Notes: generated from the sequence alone by a model not told the origin. Shown: positions 43,999 to 53,092, numbered from the stretch's first letter. The stretch is DNA of 64,000 bases from Mesosutterella multiformis (GCF_003402575.1 NZ_BGZJ01000001.1:1734501-1798500), one strand, 5' to 3'. Numbers and translations: made by a program.

Positions 43999-44223
43999 CT
44001 TTCCTCCTTTCATCGGAAAGTTCCTATGGATTTATTGTGAACCCCTAAGGAACTCTCCTGATTAATAACGAGGGTAAACCCTTCATCTATCGTAATCCAG
44101 TTGCAGACCGCAGGTTTAACAGGTCTAATTAACCCGATTCCCTAATTTTTAGAGAAAACAACAATCCGATGCCCTGAGTCACTTTGCGGGCACGGAAAAA
44201 CCTAAATTCAAAGGAAGGTCATC

Positions 44224-45213
44224 GTGGTCAACGTTAACCGTCGCGCCCTATTCGGCGCCGCCGCTTCCGCGGCACTGCTGTCATCCATTCCCCAGGCTGC
44301 TCTCGCTTTCGGCGAGCGCCCGATTACGATCGTGGTGCCGTGGCCCGCGGGCGGTCCCCTGGATGTCTCTGCCCGCATTCTCGCGGACGCGGTTAAGGGC
44401 GACCTCGGCACCGTGATCGTCGAGAACCGGCCGGGTGCCGGCGGCACGCGCGGCGTGAGTTCCGTTGCCCGTGAGAAACCGGATGGCCGTACGCTCGTCG
44501 TTGGCGCCGTCGCGACTCACGCGATCAACCCCTCGCTCTTCCGCCACCTTCCTTATGACCCGGTGAAGGACTTCACCCCGGTCACCCTGATCGCTCACGT
44601 GCCGAACGTGCTTGTGATCACGCCCGCCTTCCAGAAGAAGACCGGTATCCGCACCGTGAAGGATCTGATCGCCTACGCGAAGAAGAACCCCGGAAAGCTG
44701 AATTACGCCTCGGGCGGCAATGGCTCCGCGGGCCACCTCGCCGGTGAGCTCTTCAAGGCTGACACCGGTGTCAACATCGTCCACGTCCCGTTCCAGGGCG
44801 CAGGCCCCGCGAAGCTCTCCGTGATGAGCGGCCAGACGCAGCTCATTTTCGATAACCTCGCCTCCGCCACCGCGAATATTGAGGCCGGAAAATTCATTCC
44901 GCTCGCCGTGACGACCGCGAAGCGCGCGAAGGCGCTCCCGAAGGTCCCGACGCTTGAGGAATGCGGTCTGAAAGGCTTCAACATTTCCACCTGGTACGGT
45001 CTCTTCGTTCCGGCGAAGACTCCGAAGGCCACCGTGGATAAGCTGAACGCCGCCTTCACGAAGGCGCTCCGGTCGAAGGAAGTGGACGCGCGTCTTGATA
45101 AGCTCGGCGGCGAAGCCGCTCCGACCACGTCCGCTCAGTTCGCGGCTCTCATCCGCGAGGAAATCCCGAAGTACGCGAAGATCGTGAAGATCTCCGGCGC
45201 TCACGTCGACTGA
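44224..45213 (+). CDS. tctC: Tripartite tricarboxylate transporter binding protein
   Basis: The periplasmic binding protein of a TTT importer, 329 residues, of the Bug/TctC family that is very abundant in Burkholderiales. It has a twin-Arg-like signal peptide (VNRRALFGAAASAALLSSIPQAALA), then RPITIVVPWPAGGPLD, ENRPGAGGTRG and NYASGGNGSAGHLAGELFK. The start is GTG with AAAGGAAGG upstream. It is the first gene of the tctCBA set. Ligands in the family include citrate, dicarboxylates and aromatic acids; this one is not known. Confidence 0.93.
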   Translation: MVNVNRRALFGAAASAALLSSIPQAALAFGERPITIVVPWPAGGPLDVSARILADAVKGDLGTVIVENRPGAGGTRGVSSVAREKPDGRTLVVGAVATHAINPSLFRHLPYDPVKDFTPVTLIAHVPNVLVITPAFQKKTGIRTVKDLIAYAKKNPGKLNYASGGNGSAGHLAGELFKADTGVNIVHVPFQGAGPAKLSVMSGQTQLIFDNLASATANIEAGKFIPLAVTTAKRAKALPKVPTLEECGLKGFNISTWYGLFVPAKTPKATVDKLNAAFTKALRSKEVDARLDKLGGEAAPTTSAQFAALIREEIPKYAKIVKISGAHVD

Positions 45214-45217
45214 TAAC

Positions 45218-45275
45218 CCGGAAAAGCCGGGGTGATTCCCGTCACCCCGCTCTTCTCCGGACGGTTTCTTTTTCG
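45218..45275 (+). promoter_or_regulatory. Long hairpin between tctC and tctB
   Basis: GGGGTGA and TCACCCC form the core, extended by CCGGA and TCCGG on the outside, and a TTTCTTTTT tail follows. A second stem, GGGCAGAGC / GCTCTGCCC, follows at 45300-45326. As in the other transporter of this window, the stems probably lower membrane-subunit expression relative to the binding protein. Confidence 0.6.
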
Positions 45276-45409
45276 CTTCAATCTGCCGGAAATGGATCTG
45301 GGCAGAGCTGGTTTCCGGCTCTGCCCGTTCTTGCCTTCAAGTGCGGGACCTTCTGATCCTTTCGGCAGTCACTGACTGATTGGCTTTCTCTTAAAAAGCG
45401 AGTTTTATT

Positions 45410-45883
45410 TTGCGCATCAAAAACGAGAGAGATTTCTGGGCGGGCATACTCTTCGCCGCCTGCGGTCTCTTCTTCATCATCACGGCCCAGGAGAACGAGC
45501 TTGGGTCCGCGGCCCGTATGGGCCCCGCCTATTTCCCGACGCTCCTCGCCGGCTGTCTCACGGCGCTCGGCCTCTTCTGTTCCGTGAAGGGACTTTTCTC
45601 CACGGGCGGCGCCCAGGATGGCGGCCGTGTCGGGCGCTTCCACTTCGGCCTCATGATCCTCATTCTCGCGGCGATCGCGCTTTTCTGCGTGCTGCTTCCG
45701 TTTGCGGGCTTTGTCGCCGCCATGGCGGTGATGATCGCCGTCTGCTCGCTCGCAAGCGGTGAATTCCGGGCGAAGGAAGTGATCGCGCTTATCGTGGTGC
45801 TCTGCGGGCTCTGCTGGGTGATCTTCGTTTACCTCCTCGGCATGACGATCCCGGTGTTTCCTGAGTTTATGGTGGGGGAATAA
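45410..45883 (+). CDS. tctB: Tripartite tricarboxylate transporter small membrane subunit
   Basis: The 157-residue four-helix subunit TctB. It starts with RDFWAGILFAACGLFFI, typical of the family, and the AARMGPAYFPTLLA segment is conserved. The start codon is TTG at 45410; no ATG gives the full first helix. The gene sits between tctC and tctA, with only 3 bp before tctA. Confidence 0.88.
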   Translation: MRIKNERDFWAGILFAACGLFFIITAQENELGSAARMGPAYFPTLLAGCLTALGLFCSVKGLFSTGGAQDGGRVGRFHFGLMILILAAIALFCVLLPFAGFVAAMAVMIAVCSLASGEFRAKEVIALIVVLCGLCWVIFVYLLGMTIPVFPEFMVGE

Positions 45884-45886
45884 GCG

Positions 45887-47398
45887 ATGGATCTCGTTTC
45901 GAATCTGCTTCTGGGGTTTGAGAACGCGCTGTCTCTCACGAACCTCATCTACTGCTTTATCGGCGTGACGGTCGGTACGCTGATCGGCGTGCTGCCGGGC
46001 ATCGGCCCGGTCGCGACGATCGCGATGCTGCTCCCGATCACCTATACGCTTGATCCCTCCGCTGCCCTCATCATGCTTGCCGGTATTTACTACGGCGCTC
46101 AGTACGGCGGCTCCACCACCGCGATTCTCGTGAATATTCCGGGTGACGCGTCAGCCGTGATCACGTGTCTCGATGGCCACAAGATGGCGACAAAGGGGCG
46201 CGCCGGCGCGGCGCTCGGTATCGCGGCGCTCGGCTCCTTCTTCGCGGGCTGCGTCGCGACCCTCGTGATCGCCGCCTTCGCGCCGCCGCTGATTCAGGTC
46301 GCGTTCAAGTTCCAGCCGGCCGAGTACTTCAGCCTCATGGTGCTCGGCCTCGTCGGCGCGATCGTTCTCGCGAATGGTTCGCTCATCAAGGCGTTCTGCA
46401 TGACGCTCCTCGGGCTTCTCGTCGGCCTCATCGGCACCGACATCAATTCTGGGGCGCTCCGCTTTACGTTTGGTCTTGAGGATCTCCAGGACGGGCTTAA
46501 CTTCGTCGCGATCTCAATGGGTATCTTCGGGTACGCCGAGATCATGAATAACCTCGAAGCGCGCCAGACCCGGAACTTCAATACGGGTTCCGTCGGCAAG
46601 GTTCTCCCCTCCTGGGCCGATATCAAGAACTGCTTCGGCCCGATTGTCCGCGGCACCGCGATCGGTTCGATCCTCGGCGTGCTGCCGGGCGGCGGCGCCC
46701 TGCTCTCTTCCTTTGCCTCCTACACGGTTGAAAAGAAGATCGCCGGAAAGAACGCGGACCCCGCGTTCGGCGAAGGCAATATCCGCGGCGTCGCGGGACC
46801 GGAAACCGCGAATAACGCCGGTGCCCAGACCTCCTTCATCCCGATGCTGACGCTTGGTATTCCGAGCAACGCCGTGATGGCGCTCATGATCGGCGCCATG
46901 ATGATTCACGATATCCAGCCGGGGCCGCTTGTGATGAGCTCAGACCCGGGCCTCTTCTGGGGGCTCATTGTCTCCATGTGGATCGGCAACCTGATGCTGA
47001 TCATCCTGAATCTTCCGATGATCAATATCTGGGTGAAGCTCCTCAAGGTGCCGTACCGCTGGCTCTTCCCCGCGATCATCGCGTTCTGCGTGATCGGCAC
47101 GTATTCGATCAATAACAACGTCTTCGATATCTGGGTGTCGATTGTCTTCGGGCTTCTCGGCTACCTCTTTATCAAGCTTGGATGCGAGGCAGCGCCTTTC
47201 ATTCTCGGCTTCATTCTCGGGCCGATGATGGAAGAGAATCTGAGACGCGCGCTGCTGCTCTCGCGCGGCGACCCCTCGGTCTTCGTCACGCGCCCTATCT
47301 CCTGCGGTCTCCTCATTGCCGCGGCGATCCTTCTCATCCTCGTTCTCGCGCCTTCCATCCGGAAGAAACGCGAAGTGGCGTTCCAGGATGATGACTAG
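45887..47398 (+). CDS. tctA: Tripartite tricarboxylate transporter large membrane subunit
   Basis: The 503-residue, about 12-helix transport subunit TctA. Conserved parts are GVLPGIGPVATIAMLLPITYTLDP, GAQYGGSTTAILVNIPGDASAV and the second-half GVLPGGGALLSSFASY, with ANNAGAQTSFIPMLTLGIPSNAVMA. It completes the importer with TctC and TctB. A strong terminator follows. Confidence 0.95.
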   Translation: MDLVSNLLLGFENALSLTNLIYCFIGVTVGTLIGVLPGIGPVATIAMLLPITYTLDPSAALIMLAGIYYGAQYGGSTTAILVNIPGDASAVITCLDGHKMATKGRAGAALGIAALGSFFAGCVATLVIAAFAPPLIQVAFKFQPAEYFSLMVLGLVGAIVLANGSLIKAFCMTLLGLLVGLIGTDINSGALRFTFGLEDLQDGLNFVAISMGIFGYAEIMNNLEARQTRNFNTGSVGKVLPSWADIKNCFGPIVRGTAIGSILGVLPGGGALLSSFASYTVEKKIAGKNADPAFGEGNIRGVAGPETANNAGAQTSFIPMLTLGIPSNAVMALMIGAMMIHDIQPGPLVMSSDPGLFWGLIVSMWIGNLMLIILNLPMINIWVKLLKVPYRWLFPAIIAFCVIGTYSINNNVFDIWVSIVFGLLGYLFIKLGCEAAPFILGFILGPMMEENLRRALLLSRGDPSVFVTRPISCGLLIAAAILLILVLAPSIRKKREVAFQDDD

Positions 47399-47426
47399 GC
47401 TTCAGATCTCCTGTTAAGGCCTGACA

Positions 47427-47462
47427 AACCGGCCCGGGATACCTCCCCGGGCCGGTTTTTTC
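47427..47462 (+). terminator. Terminator of the tct operon
   Basis: AACCGGCCCGGG and CCCGGGCCGGTT pair and are followed by TTTTTTC. Confidence 0.92.
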
Positions 47463-47713
47463 TTCCCGGTTGTGAATTTCTGTATATAAACAGAAATCAG
47501 TCTCAACTAGATATTTCGGATTATCAGCTATTTACCGGAATTTCGCTTTTTTTACCCGGTATACCATTGTCAAAGCCCATTTTCACGGGTAAACTCTTCG
47601 GTGGATTCAGATACCTCTTTTGGCTTAGACGTCACCTGTCAACTCCGGCAAAGATCGGAAGAAAAACGTCTTTTTTGTATTACATATAAAAATAATTACT
47701 CCTGAATCCCGGC
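47463..47713. promoter_or_regulatory. dmsA upstream control region with a 22 bp palindrome
   Basis: The region is AT-rich. ATTTCTGT-ATATAA-ACAGAAAT (47476-47497) is a perfect inverted repeat with 8-base arms, likely a dimeric regulator site. It looks like an SOS box but the CTG/CAG spacing is 8, not 10. No canonical FNR site (TTGAT-N4-ATCAA) was found, though anaerobic control is expected. Confidence 0.45.
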
Positions 47714-47808
47714 GGTCTCTGAGAAGCCTTTGCCTGAATGAACCGAGAGACGGGGGAGCGATTCCCCGGGTGTTCCGCTTCAGGCGTCTGTACGGCTTCT
47801 CTGAGACC
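47714..47808 (+). promoter_or_regulatory. Long structured leader of dmsA, possible molybdenum-cofactor-type riboswitch
   Basis: A nested, almost gap-free RNA fold. Outer stem 47714-47728 with 47794-47808 (14 of 15 pairs); then GCCTGAA/TTCAGGC (47732-47738 with 47779-47785); then GAAC/GTTC (47740-47743 with 47772-47775); an asymmetric purine loop CGAGAGA; and a terminal CG-rich stem (47751-47757 with 47762-47768) capped by GCGA, a GNRA tetraloop. The ribosome site AGGAG at 47819 is outside. Its place before a molybdoenzyme gene suggests a cofactor-sensing leader; I could not confirm the family consensus. Confidence 0.55.
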
Positions 47809-47830
47809 AGAAGCAAATAGGAGAAGCAAG

Positions 47831-50209
47831 ATGATTTTTCACCCCGTATCCCGGAGGTCCCTCTTAAAGGCTTTTATGGCTGCCGGACTCCCGATGATGC
47901 CTGTTGCCCGCGCGGTTGCCGAAGCGGTGAACAGCAAGGACGCGTGCACCTGGTGCGCGTGCGTGATCAACTGCGGACAGCGCTGCGCGCTCCGTGTCTT
48001 TTCGCATAACGGACAGGTGATCCGGATTGAAACGGATAACACGCAGCCCGATACGCTCGGTCCCCGTCAGCTCCGGGCCTGCCAGCGCGGCCGCTCCATG
48101 CGCGAACGGATTTATTCGCCTGACCGACTCCGCTTCCCGATGAAGCGTGTGGGGGAACGCGGCGAAGGTAAGTTTGAGCGCATCTCGTGGGACGAGGCGC
48201 TCGACACGATCGCGAAGGAATGGACCCGGATCAAAAACCAGTATGGGAACGATTCGATCTATTGGCAGTACTGCTCGGGGCAGCAGTCGCTCGTCAGCTC
48301 GCGCCGCGCCTGGCAGCGCCTGATGAACCTGATGGGCGGGTACCTGCAGTACTACGGCTCCTACTCAAACGCTCAAGGGGCCGCGGCCTTCCCGAAGACC
48401 TACGGCGGCCGCCCGAGTTCCCTCCCGAGTGAAATCGCGAACGCCGAGCTCTACGTGCTTTTCGGCAACAATCCGTCTGTCACGCGGCCGTCCGGCGGCG
48501 GCAAGGGCTTCCAGATTGACGCCGCGCTTACGCGTCACCGCCCGAAGAAAATCATCGTGATCGACCCGGCGTTCACGGATACCTGCACGGCACGCGCCGA
48601 TCAGTGGATCCCGATCCGCCCGGGGACAGACGCTGCCCTCATCTCGGCTCTCGCCTACGAATTCATTACGAATGGCTGGATCGATCAGGCGTTCCTTGAC
48701 CGCTACTGCGTGGGGTTCGATGAGAAGACGCTTCCGAAATCCGCCCCCGCGAAGTCGGACTACAAGTCCTATATCCTCGGCGCGGGTCCCGACGGTACGG
48801 CAAAGACCCCGGAATGGGCGGCCCCCATCACCGGCATTCCGGTGGATGTGATCCGGAGCCTCGCGCGCGAAATGGCGATGACAAAGCCCCTCTTTGTTTC
48901 CCAGGGCTGGGGTCCGCAGCGTCAGGCTAACGGCGAAGCCACCTGCCGCGCGATCGCCATGGTGCCGATTCTGCTCGGCCAGGTCGGTCTCCCCGGCACG
49001 AACACCGGCGCTCACGAAGGAAACACCTCCTTCCCCGCGGTCTATCTCCCGATTGGAAAGAACCCGGTAAAGGCCACGATCCCGGTCTACATGTGGACGG
49101 ACGCGATTCTCCGCGGACCTGAAATGACACGCCGCAACTCAGCGCTTCACGGCGCAGAGAAACTCCGCACCGGAATCAAGATGATCGTGAATTCGGGCGG
49201 CAACACGATGATCAATCAGCACGGCGACTGCAACTGGACGGATAAGGTGCTCCGCGACACGTCGAAGTGCGAATTTATCCTCGTCTGCGACAACATGATG
49301 ACGCCGTCCGCCCGCTACGCGGATATCCTGCTCCCCGATACGCTCGGCCCCGAAACGAACGACGCGGCGTGCCAGGGCGGCTCGCACGGCGACGTGGCCT
49401 GCATGCTCGCGATCCAGGAAGCCGTGAAGCCGATGTATGACCAGAAGTCGTCCTTTGAGATCTGCAGGCTTCTCGCCGCGAAGCTCGGGCTCGAGGAGAA
49501 ATTCACCGAAGGCCGCTCTCAGATGGGCTGGGTGAAGTGGTGCTACGAGGAAACGCGGAAGAAGGTCCCGCAGCTCCCTGACTTCGCGACCTTCTGGAAG
49601 GACGGTATGGCGAAGGTCTGGGGCTACCGCAAGGACCCGATCGCGCTTGAAGCGTTCCGGAAGGACCCGATGAAGCACCCGCTGAAGACTCCGAGCGGCA
49701 AGATCGAGATCTATTCCGAACAGCTCGCGCGTGAAACCGCGGACTGGGAGATCCCCGAAGGGGATGTCATTTCCCCGATCCCGATCTTCTACCGGACCTG
49801 GGATATGCCGGGTGACCCCGAAGGAAAGGCTTTCCCGCTGCAGTGCTTCGGCTTCCACGGGCACGGCAGGATTCACTCCACGTTCCATAACCTCCCGAAA
49901 CTCCGCTACCTCCACCCCGATATGGTGGTGATGAATCCGATCGACGCGGAGGCGCGCGGCATCAAGGATGGTGAAAAGGTGGTGGTCTTCAACCGCCGCG
50001 GCGGCGTGATGCTGCCCGCCCGGGTAACGCCCCGCATCATGCCGGGCGTGATCACGATCCCGCAGGGCGCCTGGTATAAGCCCACGATGGTGAACGGGAT
50101 GCGGATTGACGTCGGCGGCTGCATCAATACGCTCGCCGGACACCGTCCGAGCGCGTACGCGAAAGGCAACGCGCAGCACAACATCCTCGTTGAAGTGAGA
50201 AAGGCCTGA
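47831..50209 (+). CDS. dmsA: Molybdopterin oxidoreductase, DmsA-like (S- or N-oxide reductase)
   Basis: A 792-residue periplasmic reductase of the DMSO reductase family. Residues 6-13 (VSRRSLLK) are a twin-arginine signal. The iron-sulfur motif is Cys44-x3-Cys48-x3-Cys52 (CVINCGQRC) with Cys84, the DmsA spacing. Cofactor-binding regions (FGNNPSVTRPSGGG, VIDPAFTDTCTARADQWIPIRPGTDAA) and the C-terminal PRIMPGVITIPQGAW domain are intact. The ATG at 47831 is used since it gives the signal and has AGGAG upstream; the open frame begins earlier, inside the leader. It is followed by the electron-transfer subunit but by no membrane anchor. The natural electron acceptor is unknown. Confidence 0.9.
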   Translation: MIFHPVSRRSLLKAFMAAGLPMMPVARAVAEAVNSKDACTWCACVINCGQRCALRVFSHNGQVIRIETDNTQPDTLGPRQLRACQRGRSMRERIYSPDRLRFPMKRVGERGEGKFERISWDEALDTIAKEWTRIKNQYGNDSIYWQYCSGQQSLVSSRRAWQRLMNLMGGYLQYYGSYSNAQGAAAFPKTYGGRPSSLPSEIANAELYVLFGNNPSVTRPSGGGKGFQIDAALTRHRPKKIIVIDPAFTDTCTARADQWIPIRPGTDAALISALAYEFITNGWIDQAFLDRYCVGFDEKTLPKSAPAKSDYKSYILGAGPDGTAKTPEWAAPITGIPVDVIRSLAREMAMTKPLFVSQGWGPQRQANGEATCRAIAMVPILLGQVGLPGTNTGAHEGNTSFPAVYLPIGKNPVKATIPVYMWTDAILRGPEMTRRNSALHGAEKLRTGIKMIVNSGGNTMINQHGDCNWTDKVLRDTSKCEFILVCDNMMTPSARYADILLPDTLGPETNDAACQGGSHGDVACMLAIQEAVKPMYDQKSSFEICRLLAAKLGLEEKFTEGRSQMGWVKWCYEETRKKVPQLPDFATFWKDGMAKVWGYRKDPIALEAFRKDPMKHPLKTPSGKIEIYSEQLARETADWEIPEGDVISPIPIFYRTWDMPGDPEGKAFPLQCFGFHGHGRIHSTFHNLPKLRYLHPDMVVMNPIDAEARGIKDGEKVVVFNRRGGVMLPARVTPRIMPGVITIPQGAWYKPTMVNGMRIDVGGCINTLAGHRPSAYAKGNAQHNILVEVRKA

Positions 50210-50233
50210 GGCCGGAATATCAGGAGCAGAAAC

Positions 50234-50845
50234 ATGGGACAGAAAGGATTTTATTTTGATCAGACCCGCTGCACCGGCTGCCGGACTTGCTCCGTCGCCT
50301 GCAGTGACCTGCATAACTACGCGCCGGATATCGTGCTGCGCCGCGTGATTGAGTTTGAGGGCGGCACGTGGAAAGTGAACACCAACGGAACCTGCACTCA
50401 GAATGTTTTCGCGTACTACACGTCGATCGGCTGCAACGAGTGCGAGAACCCGGTATGCGTGAAAGCGTGCCCGACGGGAGCTCACCACAAGCGGACCGAG
50501 GACGGCCTCGTCGTGATCGATACGGAAAAATGCATCGGCTGCGGCATGTGCGCGAAAGCATGCCCGTACGGCTCCCCCGTGCTCGACAAGGCGGCCATGA
50601 AGATGCGGAAGTGTGACGGCTGTGTCGCAAGGACATCAAAGGGCGGCATGCCGGTCTGCGTCGAGGCGTGCCCTGAGCGGGCGCTCGAATTCGGGGATAT
50701 TGAGGAACTTCGGAAGAAGCACGGGAATAACGCGGCGATCGCGCCGCTCCCGGATCCCGCGGAAACGAAGCCCTGCCTCACGATCAGGCCCTGCGCGTCA
50801 GCAAAACCCTCTGGCTTCAAAGGCGGCACCGCGCATCGGTTCTGA
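50234..50845 (+). CDS. dmsB: DmsB-like four-cluster ferredoxin subunit
   Basis: A 203-residue electron-transfer subunit. Four [4Fe-4S] groups of Cys are seen: CTGCRTCSVAC at the start, CNECENPVCVKACPTGA, CIGCGMCAKACPYG, and CDGC with CVEACPERAL. This matches DmsB, which feeds electrons to DmsA and is carried out with it by the twin-arginine route. The third subunit, DmsC, is missing: a terminator and then htpG follow. It starts 24 bp after dmsA with a good AGGAG site. Confidence 0.93.
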   Translation: MGQKGFYFDQTRCTGCRTCSVACSDLHNYAPDIVLRRVIEFEGGTWKVNTNGTCTQNVFAYYTSIGCNECENPVCVKACPTGAHHKRTEDGLVVIDTEKCIGCGMCAKACPYGSPVLDKAAMKMRKCDGCVARTSKGGMPVCVEACPERALEFGDIEELRKKHGNNAAIAPLPDPAETKPCLTIRPCASAKPSGFKGGTAHRF

Positions 50846-50872
50846 TTTCTGAATCGGAATATTTACCTCTTG

Positions 50873-50907
50873 ATCCCGTCCTCCCTCACCGGCAGGACGG
50901 GATTTTT
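50873..50907 (+). terminator. Terminator of the dmsAB operon
   Basis: ATCCCGTCCT and AGGACGGGAT form a 10 bp stem, followed by TTTTT. Confidence 0.9.
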
Positions 50908-50916
50908 TATCAGCCC

Positions 50917-50945
50917 CTTGAAATTTTTATCCCCTGCCCCCATTT
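50917..50945 (+). promoter_or_regulatory. htpG: Heat-shock (sigma-32) promoter of htpG
   Basis: CTTGAAA (50917-50923), a 14-base spacer, then CCCCATTT (50938-50945) match the sigma-32 consensus at all conserved positions. Transcription would start near 50952. A GGACGGC-GTGT-GCCGTCC hairpin (50971-50988) then lies in the leader just ahead of the AGGAG site. Confidence 0.88.
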
Positions 50946-51012
50946 AATTACGTATTGAAGTTTTACTTGGGGACGGCGTGTGCCGTCCGCTAGTCAGGAG
51001 ATGCAATAGAAA

Positions 51013-52896
51013 ATGGCTGCACAGGTTCACGGCTTCCAGACCGAAGTAACGAAGCTACTCAAGCTGCTCGCGAATTCCCTTTATTCCAATAAGGAGATCT
51101 TTCTCCGCGAGCTGATTTCAAACGCCTCTGACGCGGTTGATAAGCTTCGCTTCCTTTCGATTCAGGATCCGCTCCTCACGAAGGACGATCCGCTTTTCCA
51201 TATCCGCGTGAAGGCGGACGAAGCAGCCGGCACCCTGACGATTTCCGATAACGGTATCGGCATGACGCTGGATGAAGCGAACGAGCATCTCGGCACGATC
51301 GCGAAGTCGGGCACTGAAGAGTTCTTCCGCAATCTCTCGCAGGATCAGGCAAAGGCCTCCCAGCTGATCGGCCAGTTCGGCGTCGGTTTCTACAGCGCCT
51401 TTATCGTCGCGGACCGCGTGACCGTGGTGTCCCGATCCGCGAAAGCGGCCGCGAACGAAGCCGTCCGCTGGACCTCTGACGGGAACGGCACCTACGAGTC
51501 CGAACTCACGACAAAGGACACCCGCGGCACCGATGTGATCCTGACACTCAAGGATTCCGAAAAGGGATTCCTGAACGAATGGACGCTCCGCGGCATCATC
51601 ACGAAGTACTCCGACCACATTTCGACCCCGGTCTGGCTCTGGGAAAAAGAGACGCCCGCGGACGAAAAGAAGGAACCCACCTGGAAGTGGGTTCAGGTGA
51701 ATGACGCGAAGGCGCTCTGGACGCTGCCCCCGAAGGACGTGAAGGACGAGCAGTACAAAGAGTTCTATAAGCATCTGACTCACGACTACGACGATCCGCT
51801 CACCTGGGCGCATAACCGCGTTGAAGGCGACCTCGAGTACACGAGCCTTCTCTATATTCCGAAGACCGCTCCGTGGGATCTCTATAACCGCGAGCAGAAG
51901 AACGGGCTGAAGCTCTACGTGCAGCGTGTTTTCATCATGGATAACGCCGAAGAGTTCCTCCCGAACTACCTCCGCTTCGTGAAGGGACTCGTCGACACGG
52001 CTGACCTTCCGCTTAACGTGTCACGCGAAATTCTTCAGGACAGCGCGGTGACCCGGAAACTCCGCCGCGCGCTCACGAAGCGCGCCCTCACGATGATCGG
52101 GAAGCTCGCCGAGGATAAGACGAAGTACGCTGAATTCTGGAGCCAGTTCGGCCGCGTGCTGAAGGAAGGCCCGGTTGAGGACCGCACGAACCAGGAAGAA
52201 ATCCTGAAGCTCCTCCGCTTCGCGTCGACGAAGTCCGGTACGAACGCCGAAGACGTGTCGCTCACCGACTATGTCGCCCGGATGCCCGAGAAGCAGAAGC
52301 ACATCTACTACATCACGGCCGGCAGCTACGAAGCCGCCGCGAACTCGCCTTACCTCGAGACGCTGAAGAAGAAGGGGATCGAAGTGCTCCTTCTCTGGGA
52401 CCGTGTGGACGAGTGGCTCATGGGGAACGTCGAAGCGTTCGACGGCAAGACCTTCATCTCCGCCACCGCGAAGGATCTCGACCTTGGGGAACTCGAGGAC
52501 AAGGAAGAAGAGAAGCAGAAGGAAGAGTCCGAGAAGCAGCATAAGGGACTCGTTGAACGTCTGAAGAAGGCGCTCGGCGGCAAGGTTCAGGATGTGAAGG
52601 TGACGGCCCGTCTCGTTGACTCCCCGGCCTGCGTGGTCGGAGCCCAGGATCAGATGCTGACGCAGCAGATGCGCCGCATGCTCGAAGCCGCGGGTCAGGC
52701 CGTGCCGGAAGAGAACTACACGCTTGAAATCAACCCCGATCACCCGCTGATCGGCCGCATGGCCACTGAAACCGACGAAGCGAAGTTCACGCAGTGGGCA
52801 AACTTCATCTTCGCTGAGGCGCAGCTCGCTGACCAGGGCACGCTGAAGGATCCGAGCTCTTTCATTAAGAGCCTGAATGAGCTCCTTCTGAAGTAA
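51013..52896 (+). CDS. htpG: Chaperone HtpG (Hsp90)
   Basis: An ATP-dependent cytoplasmic chaperone, 627 residues, full length. GHKL ATPase motifs are visible: NKEIFLRELISNASDAVDKLRF, ISDNGIGMT, GTIAKSGT and GQFGVGFYSAF. The middle domain has the catalytic Arg loop (LPLNVSREILQ). The ribosome site AGGAG is 12 bases from the ATG, longer than usual; an ATG-CAA-TAG two-codon frame (51001-51009) lies in between. Expression is expected from a clear heat-shock promoter. Confidence 0.97.
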   Translation: MAAQVHGFQTEVTKLLKLLANSLYSNKEIFLRELISNASDAVDKLRFLSIQDPLLTKDDPLFHIRVKADEAAGTLTISDNGIGMTLDEANEHLGTIAKSGTEEFFRNLSQDQAKASQLIGQFGVGFYSAFIVADRVTVVSRSAKAAANEAVRWTSDGNGTYESELTTKDTRGTDVILTLKDSEKGFLNEWTLRGIITKYSDHISTPVWLWEKETPADEKKEPTWKWVQVNDAKALWTLPPKDVKDEQYKEFYKHLTHDYDDPLTWAHNRVEGDLEYTSLLYIPKTAPWDLYNREQKNGLKLYVQRVFIMDNAEEFLPNYLRFVKGLVDTADLPLNVSREILQDSAVTRKLRRALTKRALTMIGKLAEDKTKYAEFWSQFGRVLKEGPVEDRTNQEEILKLLRFASTKSGTNAEDVSLTDYVARMPEKQKHIYYITAGSYEAAANSPYLETLKKKGIEVLLLWDRVDEWLMGNVEAFDGKTFISATAKDLDLGELEDKEEEKQKEESEKQHKGLVERLKKALGGKVQDVKVTARLVDSPACVVGAQDQMLTQQMRRMLEAAGQAVPEENYTLEINPDHPLIGRMATETDEAKFTQWANFIFAEAQLADQGTLKDPSSFIKSLNELLLK

Positions 52897-52963
52897 TTCG
52901 CAGTACCTCCGGAACTGCACCAGAAACAGTTCCGGAGCGCTTTGCTTAGTCTCTCTCTTGACT

Positions 52964-53000
52964 GCCGGAAAGCCGAAAAATCAGCTTTCCGGCCTTTTTT
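52964..53000 (+). terminator. Terminator after htpG
   Basis: GCCGGAAAGC and GCTTTCCGGC form a 10 bp stem followed by CTTTTTT. A further perfect hairpin, CTCCGGAACTG / CAGTTCCGGAG, lies just after the stop codon (about 52909-52939). Confidence 0.9.
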
Positions 53001-53036
53001 ACCCTGAACGGCCAAAAATTAACCCCTTTTCCAGTC

Positions 53037-53076
53037 AAAAAGAGGCGGTTTCGCAAAAAAACCGCCTCTTTTCTTT
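53037..53076. terminator. Bidirectional terminator between htpG and the tannase gene
   Basis: AAAAGAGGCGGTTT and AAACCGCCTCTTTT pair around a short loop with A and T runs on both sides; on the minus strand it ends the tannase gene. Confidence 0.9.
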
Positions 53077-53092
53077 TGTTCTCAGACAGCGA

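Noticed and set aside
47476-47497. Possible LexA (SOS) box before dmsA
   Set aside because: CTG and CAG are separated by 8 bases, not the 10 of the SOS consensus, and the gene has no link to DNA damage.
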